From Oscillochloris sp. (lineage in GTDB: Bacteria > Chloroflexota > Chloroflexia > Chloroflexales > Chloroflexaceae), in assembly GCA_012032775.1 (NCBI GenBank), contig JAAUQO010000038.1, forward strand, positions 1 to 36,503: DNA of 36,503 nt. Reading direction: 5' to 3'. Position numbers and translations under genes: made by a program. Under the pieces are notes generated by a model. That model ran no database searches and was not told the DNA's origin. It saw nothing but the letters and a program-made list of their open reading frames with translations. The first letter of the stretch is position 1; each line of letters opens with the position of its first letter. Of this stretch, positions 14,973 to 23,077 are shown one piece after another.

Positions 14973-16883
14973 ATGTCGCTTTTATCTCCGCTTGCGCTGC
15001 TCGGGGCCGCAATTGTCGGCCCGCTGATTGTGGCCATGTATCTGTTGAAATTACGCCGCGAGGATCGCCCGGTCTCCTCGACATTCCTGTGGCGCAAAAT
15101 GGTGCGTGACGTGGAGGCGAATGCACCCTGGCAGCGCTTGCGGCGCAATCTGCTGCTGTTGTTGCAGTTGTTGCTGATGCTGCTGCTTGTCTTTGCGCTC
15201 GCCCGACCATTCTTTATGACGGCCGGGATCAGCGGGCGTAATCTGATCATTATTATCGATCACTCAGCCAGCATGGGCGCGGTTGATGAGCCGCCGAGCC
15301 GGATCGACGCGGCGAAAGAGCAGGCGATCCGCCTGATCGACCAACTCCCCGACGGTGGACGTGCGACAATCATTGCCGCCGGCGCCCAGATGGAAGTGCC
15401 CGCCGCCGCTACCGGCGACCGGCGTGAATTGCGGCGCGCGATCGAGTCGATCGAACTTGGTAATGGTGGCGGATCCGATCTGTCGCAGTCGCTTACCCTG
15501 GCGGCAGCCCTCGCCGCCCGTGAGGAAGACAGCGAAGTGGCGATCATCTCGGACGGCAATGTAACCCTGCCGAACGATCTGCGTGTGCCGGCACGGGTGA
15601 GCTACTTTCCGATCGGGCGGGCAACCGAGAATATTGCAATCAGTGCGATCTCGCTGCAACCAAGCCCGACCGGCCAGTTGCTCTTTGTGCAGGCGACAAA
15701 TTACGGCAACCAGATCGCCGACCGCCGGTTGGTGATCTATCTCGATGGCGCGATCTTCAACGCCTTTGATATGCAGCTTGAGGCCGGGCGCGATCAGAGT
15801 TATGTGCAGGAGATCCCGCCCCAGGTACAGATTGTCGAGGCCCGGCTCGAAGGCGACGCGGACGCACTCCCGACCGACGATCAGGCCTTTGCCGTCAGCC
15901 CGATCGGCGAGGCGCTGAATGTGCGCCTGGTCACATCAGGCAATCGTTTTCTGAGCACCGGCCTGAGCCTGCTGCCGGGGATCGATGTGACGGAAGTGCC
16001 GGCCACAACCACCGAGTTCACCGGCGGCAGCGCCGAGTTCCCGGTGACAATCCTTGATGGCGTGGTGCCGGCTGAGTTGCCGCCGGGAAATTTGCTCTTC
16101 ATTGGGCCACTCAGTTCCACCGCCTATTTCTCGGTCACCGGCGAGATCGAGTTCCCAAGTGTGCGCCCGGTGGGCGGTGAAGATCCGGTGCTGCGTAATA
16201 TCAGCCTGAGCGAAGTGAGCGTGTTTAAAGCAGCACGGATTGTGCCGGGCAGTTGGGCTCGTACGATCATCGATAGCGACGGGGCGCCGCTGCTGCTGAT
16301 CGGCGAGCGCGAGGGACGCCGGATCGCCGTTCTGGCCTTCGACATCCACAATTCCGACTTGCCGCTGCAAGTGGCCTTCCCGCTGTTGCTCTCGAACCTG
16401 ATGGGCTACCTGGCCCCCGGTAGCGGCGCAGAGTTGGCCCAACTTCAACCCGGCCAACCGTTAGCGGTGCCGGTTGATGAAAGCATCGATGAGGTGCGCG
16501 TTACACGACCGGACGGCAGCACCGTTAGTTCACGCAGCGACGCGATCCAGATCCGCGACGGCCAGGCGATCTATGCCGCCACCGACCCGCTCGGCGTGTA
16601 TACGGTTGAGGAACTGCGCGGCGGCGACGTGATCGCAAATCAGCGCTATGCGGTCAATCTCTTCGCCCCGAGCGAGTCGCGGATCGAGGCCCAACGCGAC
16701 TTAGTGGTGCCGCAGACCAGCGGCGCGCAGAGTACGGTCGCCCGCGAGCGCGACGGACGCCAGGAGTTCTGGCGCTGGATTGCGTTGGCCGCCTTGATTA
16801 TTCTGGTGATTGAGTGGCTGGTTTATCAGCGCAACGGCATCGCCTACCTACGTGAGCGCTGGCGTACCCGTAAGGCGGCATAG
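14973..16883 (+). CDS. Membrane-anchored vWA protein (BatA-like)
   Basis: A 636-residue protein. The N terminus (PLALLGAAIVGPLIVAMYLLKL) is the BatA-type membrane helix; a second helix (LLLLLQLLLMLLLVFALARPFF) ends near 81. The vWA domain begins with the metal-site motif DHSAS (96-100) and runs to about 270. The middle part (270-590) has beta-sandwich character and would lie outside or in the cell envelope, and a last membrane helix spans about 602-624. BatA-type proteins are thought to be MoxR partners in envelope stress tolerance. The ATG at 14973 is chosen because it puts the BatA helix first; the longer frame overlaps DUF402. A hairpin at 16881-16919 follows the gene. Confidence 0.85.
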   Translation: MSLLSPLALLGAAIVGPLIVAMYLLKLRREDRPVSSTFLWRKMVRDVEANAPWQRLRRNLLLLLQLLLMLLLVFALARPFFMTAGISGRNLIIIIDHSASMGAVDEPPSRIDAAKEQAIRLIDQLPDGGRATIIAAGAQMEVPAAATGDRRELRRAIESIELGNGGGSDLSQSLTLAAALAAREEDSEVAIISDGNVTLPNDLRVPARVSYFPIGRATENIAISAISLQPSPTGQLLFVQATNYGNQIADRRLVIYLDGAIFNAFDMQLEAGRDQSYVQEIPPQVQIVEARLEGDADALPTDDQAFAVSPIGEALNVRLVTSGNRFLSTGLSLLPGIDVTEVPATTTEFTGGSAEFPVTILDGVVPAELPPGNLLFIGPLSSTAYFSVTGEIEFPSVRPVGGEDPVLRNISLSEVSVFKAARIVPGSWARTIIDSDGAPLLLIGEREGRRIAVLAFDIHNSDLPLQVAFPLLLSNLMGYLAPGSGAELAQLQPGQPLAVPVDESIDEVRVTRPDGSTVSSRSDAIQIRDGQAIYAATDPLGVYTVEELRGGDVIANQRYAVNLFAPSESRIEAQRDLVVPQTSGAQSTVARERDGRQEFWRWIALAALIILVIEWLVYQRNGIAYLRERWRTRKAA

Positions 16884-16919
16884 GGGCGAACTCTTCAGCA
16901 GCCGAAGGCTTCGCTCCTA
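16881..16919. terminator. Possible bidirectional terminator between the vWA and FHA genes
   Basis: TAGGGGCGAA (16881-16890) pairs with TTCGCTCCTA (16910-16919) with one G-T wobble. An inner AGCC-GAA-GGCT stem adds support. It includes the vWA stop codon and lies between convergent genes. No T-run, so efficiency is uncertain. Confidence 0.45.
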
Positions 16920-16927
16920 CGCCGCGA

Positions 16928-17569
16928 TCACCCCTCCAACACATACCCCATACCGCGCCGGGTACGGATCAGATTTGCGTGCGAATCGATCTGTTTGAGC
17001 CGCGCACGCAACGTCGTCACGAGTTGATCGAGGGCGGCGGCATGGGTTGCTGAGTCGTAGGGTTCGCCCCAAACCGCCATCGCACACTCGTCGCGGGTGC
17101 ATAACCGACCGCGTTGCCGATAGAGCAGGCGCAGCAGGCGAGTCTGGCCGGGGGTGAGTTCGAGCGCCCTGCCGCGAAAAAAAAACAGCAGCAACCGTTC
17201 GTCGTAGCGCAACTGATCGGGTACAAAAGTCGCCTGAGGGTCGCTGAATTTCAGCAGCGCCGGACCGGTACCAAGGCCAATAACATCTTCGGTACGCAGG
17301 GTGTAGGGCGCATCCAGTTTGCGACCGTTCACATAGGTTCCGTTGATGCTGCCGGCATCACTGATCACATACCGCCCGTCTTCATACACAATCCGCGCAT
17401 GCAAGCGCGAGACCTCGCGGCGCATGACCACCACGTGGTTACTCGACTCGCGCCCGATCGTCGTTTCTTCGCCAAGCAGCACCTCGACGGGACGCACAAT
17501 CTGCTCGTCGAGCGCCAGTAAACGCGGCGAACTTTCTCCCGGCTGTCCGTCATTCATGGCATTTCTCAT
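16928..17569 (-). CDS. FHA domain fused to OmpR-type winged-helix regulator
   Basis: A 213-residue protein. Residues 30-105 form a forkhead-associated domain with GR (39-40), SRLH (54-57) and NGT (76-78), the residues that read phospho-threonine. Residues 128-213 form an OmpR/PhoB-type DNA-binding domain (LTPGQTRLLRLLY, AVWG, TRRGMGYVLEG). There is no receiver domain, so input would come from a Ser/Thr kinase rather than a histidine kinase. The linker is coded across an A9 run (17177-17185). Start at 17569; an ATG at 17557 is also possible. Four GCTSAG sites spaced 11 bp lie just upstream (17588-17626), suggesting self-regulation. It converges on the MoxR cluster, a possible functional link. 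Confidence 0.85.
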   Translation of the reverse strand: MRNAMNDGQPGESSPRLLALDEQIVRPVEVLLGEETTIGRESSNHVVVMRREVSRLHARIVYEDGRYVISDAGSINGTYVNGRKLDAPYTLRTEDVIGLGTGPALLKFSDPQATFVPDQLRYDERLLLFFFRGRALELTPGQTRLLRLLYRQRGRLCTRDECAMAVWGEPYDSATHAAALDQLVTTLRARLKQIDSHANLIRTRRGMGYVLEG

Positions 17570-17587
17570 TGATGCACATCAGGCTGC

Positions 17588-17626
17588 GCTCAGTTTGCGC
17601 TGAGGTTGGGCTGAGAGAAGGCTCAG
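17588..17626. promoter_or_regulatory. Four GCTSAG repeats at exact 11-bp spacing (candidate operator)
   Basis: GCTCAG (17588), GCTGAG (17599), GCTGAG (17610) and GCTCAG (17621) begin exactly one helical turn apart. A weaker CATCAG at 17577 keeps the register. OmpR/PhoB-type proteins bind 11-bp direct repeats, and the gene next to these sites (start 17569, leftward) encodes such a DNA-binding domain. Binding by that protein is inferred. Confidence 0.7.
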
Positions 17627-17765
17627 CGAAGCGTTGGGCAGCCGTTGGCGAGCAGTACTGGTTTCTGACGGGCCGAGCGGCTATGATGCGTATACCGCTC
17701 AGGAACGCGACATCACCTTCAACTTCCCCTCAGCACCCTGACGGATACTGTGAAAGGGGAGCCCT

Positions 17766-17984
17766 ATGACACTACCAATTGGAATCATCATTTTCGTAAT
17801 CGTCGGTCTGGGTATGTTGCGGGCGATCGTTATGCCGCCCGATCCGCCCAAACAAGCGCAAGTCATCTACGTGCAGGCGGTGCCGCCGCAGAATCAATCC
17901 AGCGAACAGGGCAGCGGGTTCGGCCTGGTATTTCTACTGATCGCAATCTGCATTCTGGCGGCGTATATCTTCCCGGCATCGTAG
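17766..17984 (+). CDS. Small two-helix membrane protein
   Basis: A 72-residue protein with two hydrophobic segments, near 3-22 (LPIGIIIFVIVGLGMLRAIV) and 52-70 (GFGLVFLLIAICILAAYIF). They are joined by a polar Gln/Pro-rich loop. A strong ribosome binding site (AAAGGGGAG) lies a few bases before the ATG. No family is recognised. It lies divergent to the FHA regulator, with the 11-bp repeats between them, so it may share that control. It ends just before a strong hairpin shared with sppA. Confidence 0.65.
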   Translation: MTLPIGIIIFVIVGLGMLRAIVMPPDPPKQAQVIYVQAVPPQNQSSEQGSGFGLVFLLIAICILAAYIFPAS

Positions 17985-17991
17985 CATGATG

Positions 17992-18023
17992 CGCTGGGGC
18001 TTGCGCGAACGCAAACCCCAGCG
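17992..18023. terminator. Bidirectional terminator between convergent genes
   Basis: CGCTGGGGCTTGCG (17992-18005) pairs with CGCAAACCCCAGCG (18010-18023) with one mismatch around a CGAA loop. It separates the small membrane gene from sppA. No T-run, but the placement between converging stops supports a terminator role. Confidence 0.6.
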
Positions 18024-18034
18024 TTGCAGGCAGC

Positions 18035-19072
18035 TTACTGCATCCAACGATATTCCAGCCGGGGCGGGGCCGGTTCGGTGATCTGACGCAATCCAAGCGG
18101 ATCGGCCGGGGCGGCGGGAGCCTGGAGCCGACTGAGCAAGAGCGCGCGTAACGACGTACTTTCAGTGTAACGCACGATCAGCGCATTCTCAAGATCGGCC
18201 AACTCAAGAGCACCGTCGATCGCCGCATCGAGGTTGCCCAATGCATCAATCAATCCTACCTCAAGTGCTTGCGAGCCGGTATAGATCCGGCCGTCGGCCA
18301 ACTCAAGCACGCGATCGCGATCCAGGCCGCGCCCCTCGATGATCACGGTCACAAAGCCTTCGTACGCCTCATTCACCACCGACTGCAATACCGCCGCCTC
18401 CTCAGCCGTCGGCTCGCGGGTCGGCGATCCAATGTCTTTCAATTCACCGCTTTTGTAGACATAGCTCCGCAAACCCAGGCGATCAAAGGCCTCGCCGTAG
18501 TTCGTCAGCGAGAGGATCACGCCCAGGCTACCTGTGAGAGTGTCGGGGTTGGCATAGATCCGCTCGGCGGCCATGGCGATATAGTAACCACCGCTGGCGG
18601 CCGTCGCACCCATCGAGACGACGAGCGGCTTTTCAGCAGCCAGTTCACTCAAAGCGCTGTGCAACTCGCTACTCGCCACAACGCCGCCGCCGGGGCTATC
18701 GACCCGCAGCACCACCGCTTTTACCAGTGGATCTTCGGTGGCCTGCTCGATCTGACTGAGCAGTTGATCTTGCGAAACAGTCAGGCTGAAAGGGTCGGCT
18801 GCGGCGCCGATCACACCCGCAACCTCGATAATCACGATCCGATCAAGGCCGCTGCCGCTGACCATCTGCTCTTCCCAACGCGGTGCGGGCAACGGCCCGA
18901 CCGTGGTGCCGGCACTACCTCCGGCGGAGCCGAGCAACAATGCGAAGGCGCCCAGGGGCAAGATAGCGCAGGAAAGCACCAGACCAATCACAATCGCGAG
19001 CGCAATCAGCCAGCCGCGGCCGCTCTGGGGCGGTGCCGGGGATGGAGTAGGCTGTGGCGGTAATTCGCTCAA
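18035..19072 (-). CDS. sppA: Signal peptide peptidase SppA
   Basis: A 345-residue serine protease that cuts signal peptides left in the membrane. A Pro-rich tail (1-17) and one membrane helix (about 20-48) precede the protease domain. The catalytic Ser160 is in GATAASGGYYIAMAA, and the general-base Lys212 in SGELKDIGSPTRE; VVLRVDSPGGGV lies near residue 120. This is the short, single-domain SppA rather than the 67-kDa double form. The start is a TTG: GAAGGA lies eight bases upstream of it (19081-19086, read leftward), and no nearby ATG fits. Confidence 0.92.
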   Translation of the reverse strand: MSELPPQPTPSPAPPQSGRGWLIALAIVIGLVLSCAILPLGAFALLLGSAGGSAGTTVGPLPAPRWEEQMVSGSGLDRIVIIEVAGVIGAAADPFSLTVSQDQLLSQIEQATEDPLVKAVVLRVDSPGGGVVASSELHSALSELAAEKPLVVSMGATAASGGYYIAMAAERIYANPDTLTGSLGVILSLTNYGEAFDRLGLRSYVYKSGELKDIGSPTREPTAEEAAVLQSVVNEAYEGFVTVIIEGRGLDRDRVLELADGRIYTGSQALEVGLIDALGNLDAAIDGALELADLENALIVRYTESTSLRALLLSRLQAPAAPADPLGLRQITEPAPPRLEYRWMQ

Positions 19073-19153
19073 GGGAGAACTCCTTCTAGGGATGGGGATT
19101 GTGGCCCGGATTCGCCGAAACCACGATACCGTTTGTTGTGGCTATGATACACG

Positions 19154-20196
19154 TCACGCTAATTCTGCCGGCGTATGATGCAGCGCCGTCATCCCGGCGC
19201 CGATCTGAGCCTCGGACGGCAACGCCGACTCGGCCGGTTTGTCGGAAGCGGCCAGACACATCATGCCGCGCTCAGCCAGTTGTGCGGCGAGATGGTACAA
19301 CTCGGCGCCGATTGATAAGCGGCCATCGGCCATACGGGCCACGGTTGCCGCCAGTTCAGCGCGCCGGAAGTCTTTGAACGGTGTCGGATCACCGGCGGCG
19401 GCCCGCTCAAGCACGCCGCGTGCAGCGCGATCAACTGCGGCGACGGCGCAACCTGAGAGAGAACCGCATGGAACGCGGGCGGTTGGCCATTGGCGATCAC
19501 AGTTTTGAGGGCGGCGAGATCGAGGAGATCGACCGCTGCAAACAGCGCCGTGGCTGCGACATAGTCCTGGTTGTCGAGGGTATAGGGATGCCACTCGCCA
19601 CGACACAACTCGGCATAGATCGCGCGAAATCTCGCCATGTCGAGGTGTGGGCCGAGCAACTCGTGGGCCACGGCCAGGGCCGCATCGGCGCGCGCTTCAT
19701 CAATAGCGGCGTCGGCGCGGCCGCGTGGCCCGAGCAGCGTCTTGTCGATGTCGATCAGCAACGCCGTGCATGCCCAATCAACCCCGCGCGCCTCCAGTTC
19801 GGCCGCCCATGCCGGCAGGGCCGCCCAACGATCAGCCAGGGCGACCGGCCCTTCCCAGCGTAGATCGGGCGCGGCGCCGGGGCGATCGACGCCGAGAAAG
19901 CCATAGATCGCAAGTTCGCCGAGATCGAACAGATTCTCGCTCAGAATACGGTCGTTGGCCGTATCGCCGATCACCGCCAGGGTTGTCAGGGCCGGGCCAT
20001 TCCGCAGCGCCTGCGCGGCGCGAGCCAATTCGCGCACCATCAACGCATAGCCGCGATCACGCTTGCGTGGCGGCGGGCCGGGCGGCAACCCAACCGCCGT
20101 TTGTAACGTCGCCGCAGCGGGTAGACGTGGATCGCATGGTTCCAGATCACGGTATATCACATTGTCGGCGGTGAGATCGGCGATGGTTACACGCAT
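19154..20196 (-). pseudogene. HAD-superfamily hydrolase with motifs in unusual order (one frameshift)
   Basis: The N-terminal frame from ATG 20196 is protein-like to about residue 257 (LIALHA), then turns to nonsense. The next frame continues ARGVLERAAAGDP and ends with CLAASDKPAESALPSEAQ. One lost base near 19412-19425 restores one protein of about 347 residues. It carries HAD motif I (LLIDIDKTLLG, Asp149/Asp151), a GDTAND motif-IV-like loop (77-82) that comes before motif I, and a SDKP motif near the C terminus. That is a permuted order for HAD phosphatases. It starts 10 bases after asd and is likely in its operon. Substrate unknown. Confidence 0.65.
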
Positions 20197-20206
20197 AGCA
20201 TCCCTG

Positions 20207-21259
20207 TTATGTCAACAAACCACGAGCATACATCAACTCAGCGTTCAGCAACGAGCCACCGGCGGCGCCACGGATGGTATTGTGGCCGAGCACCGTAAGC
20301 TTGTAATCAAACACGGCGCAGGTTCGAATCCGGCCGATCACCGTACTCATGCCATTGCCCGCATCACGATCGCGGCGAGGTTGCGGGCGATCGACTTCAT
20401 CGCGCAGCACAAGCGGCATTGCCGGGGCGGAGGGCAGTTGCAGTTCCTGGGGCGCAGCGCGGAAGTGGCGCAGCGCCGCATCGAGCGCCGCATGTTCGGG
20501 CCGCTGCGTAAAGGCGATCGACAAACAAACCAGGTGCCCCTCAAGAACCGGCACCCGGTTACAGTGGGCCGTGGTAACAAACCCGGCCGCAATCACCGTA
20601 TCGTCGCCGAGCATACCGAGCATCTTCTGCGGCTCGGTCTCCAACTTTTCTTCTTCGGAGCCACCGATATAGGGCACAACATTATCGATCGCATCGTAGG
20701 ACGGCACGCCGGGATAACCGGCGCCGGAGAGCGCCTGCATACTGACCGCCATCACCCGTTCGATGCCGAACTGATCGAGCAAGGGGCGCAAAGTCATCGT
20801 CACGGGGGTTGCGGTGCAGTTGGGATTGGCGACGATCGCACCCGACCACCCACGACGCCGGCGCTGAACATCGATCAGATCGAGGTGATCGGGGTTGACC
20901 TCGGGGATCAACAGCGGCACATCGGGATCCATGCGATGATCGCCGGCGTTGGTACACACAACATGGCCGGCAGCGGCGAGGCGGGATTCCAGATCGCCGG
21001 CGGTTTTACTGGGCAAGGCGGAAAATACCAGCGGGGTAGTGAGATCGGCATCTTCGCCGAGAATTGTCATATCACGCACAGCAGCGGGCATGGGCCGATC
21101 CAGCACCCAACGCGTGGCTTCGGCGTAGGTGCGGCCTGCGCTACGTGTACTGCCGGTGACGGCAGCCACCTCGAACCAGGGATGACCTTCAAGCAGTTGG
21201 ATAAAGCGTTGGCCGACCGTACCGGTAGCACCTAGAACTGCGACGGGAATACGGGCCAT
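20207..21259 (-). CDS. asd: Aspartate-semialdehyde dehydrogenase
   Basis: A 350-residue NADPH enzyme that reduces aspartyl phosphate to aspartate semialdehyde, the branch point to lysine, threonine and methionine. VAVLGATGTVGQRFIQLL (6-23) is the dinucleotide fold, the catalytic Cys148 is in VANPNCTATP, and the base His242 in NRVPVLEGH. The SGAGYPGVPSYDAIDNVVPY stretch and overall length mark the archaeal/fungal-type subfamily. The ATG at 21259 is set by AAGGAGG a few bases upstream; a longer frame adds six residues. The HAD gene follows after 10 bases. Confidence 0.93.
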   Translation of the reverse strand: MARIPVAVLGATGTVGQRFIQLLEGHPWFEVAAVTGSTRSAGRTYAEATRWVLDRPMPAAVRDMTILGEDADLTTPLVFSALPSKTAGDLESRLAAAGHVVCTNAGDHRMDPDVPLLIPEVNPDHLDLIDVQRRRRGWSGAIVANPNCTATPVTMTLRPLLDQFGIERVMAVSMQALSGAGYPGVPSYDAIDNVVPYIGGSEEEKLETEPQKMLGMLGDDTVIAAGFVTTAHCNRVPVLEGHLVCLSIAFTQRPEHAALDAALRHFRAAPQELQLPSAPAMPLVLRDEVDRPQPRRDRDAGNGMSTVIGRIRTCAVFDYKLTVLGHNTIRGAAGGSLLNAELMYARGLLT

Positions 21260-21597
21260 AAAACCTCCTTGCGTCACTTTGCACTATTATACAAAGGAAT
21301 TGCCGCTGCGGTTCGCCGGCAACCCACCTGAACAGCGCCACTGATCTTCCCGATAGGTATATATTTCACAACTGAAAGAGTTTAAAATCCCGTAAAAACC
21401 CTCTGGCGAACGCAGAACCAATCGTGTATAATCGCATTGGATTTGTGAAAGACTTGTCATATATTCGTCCAGGTTCTCATCTCTCACTCCTTCCACGCCG
21501 CAGGAGACATTGCCCAACGTACTGATTCGTTTCGGCTAGCAAGTCATTCTGGGCGCGCCGCGATCAACGACGATCCGTCGTGACAAGGAGGCAGGTC
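21260..21597. other. 338-bp AT-richer divergent intergenic region
   Basis: It lies between the leftward asd and the rightward winged-helix gene. A leftward TATAAT (21286-21291) sits just upstream of asd. A rightward TATAAT (21427-21432) with a poor -35 (TGGCGA) would give a 160-base leader. The stretch is AT-richer than its neighbours, especially 21350-21420. A 76-codon leftward frame in it looks random and is not called a gene. Confidence 0.5.
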
Positions 21598-21981
21598 ATG
21601 GTTGACCCAATGGTACAGGCCCTTCTAGAGCAAGCGATCGACTCACCCGTCAAGCTCCATCTGTTGCTGATGTTTCACGAAAACCAGCGTATGGAGGCTA
21701 CTGCACGCGCAATTGCCGATCGGGTCTGCCGGGATATGTGGAGCGTTTCGCAGGCGCTTCACGAGCTCGCCGCAGACGGCGTGATGGTGATTGCAGCTTC
21801 GGCTCATGGCGAGCCGGTGTACCGCTACGAACCGATCGGTACCTGGCATTTGCCGATCGCACGCCTGATTCGCGGCTATGATGATCCGCTGGTGCGGAAC
21901 GATTTGCAACGCACCATCCGCGAACTGGAGGCGTACGCGCCCTACCGCCGCACATCAACCTGGCAGGCTCAGGTGGCGTAG
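21598..21981 (+). CDS. Winged-helix DNA-binding protein, family unknown
   Basis: A 127-residue protein. Residues 18-75 read as a winged helix-turn-helix: PVKLHLLLMFHENQ, ATARAIADRV (helix 2), WSVSQALHELAADGVM (recognition helix), then a GEPVYRY wing. The tail (about 80-127) is helical and may mediate dimerisation. No ligand or receiver domain is seen. A strong AAGGAGG six bases before the ATG supports the start over the GTG at 21580. It is followed by a terminator at 22058-22093 and stands alone, possibly regulating a nearby gene such as the cbpA operon; that is inference. Confidence 0.7.
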   Translation: MVDPMVQALLEQAIDSPVKLHLLLMFHENQRMEATARAIADRVCRDMWSVSQALHELAADGVMVIAASAHGEPVYRYEPIGTWHLPIARLIRGYDDPLVRNDLQRTIRELEAYAPYRRTSTWQAQVA

Positions 21982-22057
21982 AACGCCCCGTCCCGGTTGA
22001 ACATGGCGTTGCCCTACAGCTTCTTGCATACAAAACATTCTATCCCGCAAACATACA

Positions 22058-22093
22058 TCCCCTTGCTCCGGATTGAGCAAGGGGATTTTGTTT
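22058..22093 (+). terminator. Rho-independent terminator after the winged-helix gene
   Basis: TCCCCTTGCTC (22058-22068) pairs perfectly with GAGCAAGGGGA (22075-22085) around a six-base loop, followed by TTTTGTTT. The CCCCTTGC core matches the acpP terminator. Confidence 0.87.
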
Positions 22094-22122
22094 GGGCGCT
22101 AATATCACTCTAACACCAGAAC

Positions 22123-22143
22123 CTTGACAGTGTCGCTATCAAG
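22123..22143. promoter_or_regulatory. HAIR-like operator for HspR
   Basis: CTTGACA-N7-TATCAAG has the 7-7-7 spacing and the outer CTTGA/TCAAG of the HspR-associated inverted repeat (CTTGAGT-N7-ACTCAAG), with inner bases changed. It covers the -35 of the cbpA-hspR promoter, as expected for self-repression. HspR itself is encoded two genes downstream in the operon. Confidence 0.72.
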
Positions 22144-22153
22144 TTTTTAGAAT
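22124..22153 (+). promoter_or_regulatory. Sigma-70-type promoter of the cbpA-hspR operon
   Basis: TTGACA (22124-22129), an 18-base spacer and TAGAAT (22148-22153). The -35 lies inside the HAIR-like repeat. Confidence 0.7.
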
Positions 22154-22198
22154 GTATGGGAGAAGTTGCCAACGCGGCAACCCTAGATGAGGCAGAGT

Positions 22199-23077
22199 AT
22201 GAAAGACCACTATCAGGTGCTGGGGGTGAACCGGAACGCCAGCGATCAGGAGATCAAGCAGGCGTACCGCAAACTGGCCCGCAAGTACCATCCCGATATA
22301 AATCCGGGTGATAAAGCGGCTGAAGCCCGGTTCAAAGAGATCAATGAGGCCTACGAGGTGCTTTCGGATCAGGAGAAACGCACCAAGTACGATCGCTTCG
22401 GCAGTGATTGGCGGCGCTACGAGCAAGCCGGCGGCATGGGCTATGAGTATGGCGGCGCCACCGATTTCAGCGATATCTTCGAGACACTGTTCGGCGGGCG
22501 TGGCGGCAGGCCCGGCAACGCGGGCTTCAATGTGCGCATGAACGGCCAGGATGTCGAAGAGTCGGTGGAGATTACGTTGGAAGAAGCGCTCAACGGCACC
22601 GAACGACGCATTCAGTTCGCGAATCCCAACGGCTCCCCACGCACGATCAATGTGAAGATCCCGGCCGGTGTGGATAGCGGCAACCGGGTGCGGGTGCCGG
22701 GGGAAGGCGCGCCCGGCATGAACGGCGGCGCCCGCGGCGATCTGTACCTGGTGGTGAATGTGTCGCCCCACAGCCGCTTCGAGCGCAAAGGCGACGACCT
22801 TACGACCACGGTTGATACGAACCTGTTTACGCTCTTGCTTGGCGGCAAGGTACAGGTGCCGTTGCTTTCCGGCAAAACCCTGACCCTGAATGTGCCTGAG
22901 GGCACGCAGAACGGTCGGGCCTTCCGCATTTCGGGCCAGGGTATGCCCATACGGCGTTCGGGCCGCCAGGGTGATTTGTATGTCACCCTGAAAGCGCAGT
23001 TGCCGACACAACTGAGTGAACGCGAGCGCGCATTGTTCGAAGAGTTGCGCCGTATCCGCGAGGAAACCCCGGCATGA
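22199..23077 (+). CDS. cbpA: DnaJ-like co-chaperone CbpA
   Basis: A 292-residue class B J-protein that stimulates DnaK. The J domain (1-70) holds HPD at 31-33 in KYHPDINPG; a Gly/Phe segment (about 84-118) follows, then two beta-sandwich substrate domains (125-290). The CxxCxGxG zinc finger of DnaJ is absent, which makes it CbpA/DnaJ2-type. The start at 22199 ([10 protein letters not shown]) follows GAGG by six bases; an ATG at 22187 adds four residues. Its stop overlaps the hspR start (ATGA). Promoter and operator at 22123-22153 imply heat-shock control through HspR. Confidence 0.92.
   Translation: MKDHYQVLGVNRNASDQEIKQAYRKLARKYHPDINPGDKAAEARFKEINEAYEVLSDQEKRTKYDRFGSDWRRYEQAGGMGYEYGGATDFSDIFETLFGGRGGRPGNAGFNVRMNGQDVEESVEITLEEALNGTERRIQFANPNGSPRTINVKIPAGVDSGNRVRVPGEGAPGMNGGARGDLYLVVNVSPHSRFERKGDDLTTTVDTNLFTLLLGGKVQVPLLSGKTLTLNVPEGTQNGRAFRISGQGMPIRRSGRQGDLYVTLKAQLPTQLSERERALFEELRRIREETPA

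Noticed and set aside
17177..17185. A9 run as a sixth frameshift
   Set aside because: FHA and winged-helix domains are in the same frame across it, so no correction is needed.
20063..21235. Rightward 390-codon frame opposite asd
   Set aside because: asd has full catalytic motifs and a strong ribosome binding site on the other strand; the rightward product shows no family character.
21287..21517. Leftward 76-codon frame in the asd upstream region
   Set aside because: No ribosome binding site or family motif; it lies over both candidate promoters.
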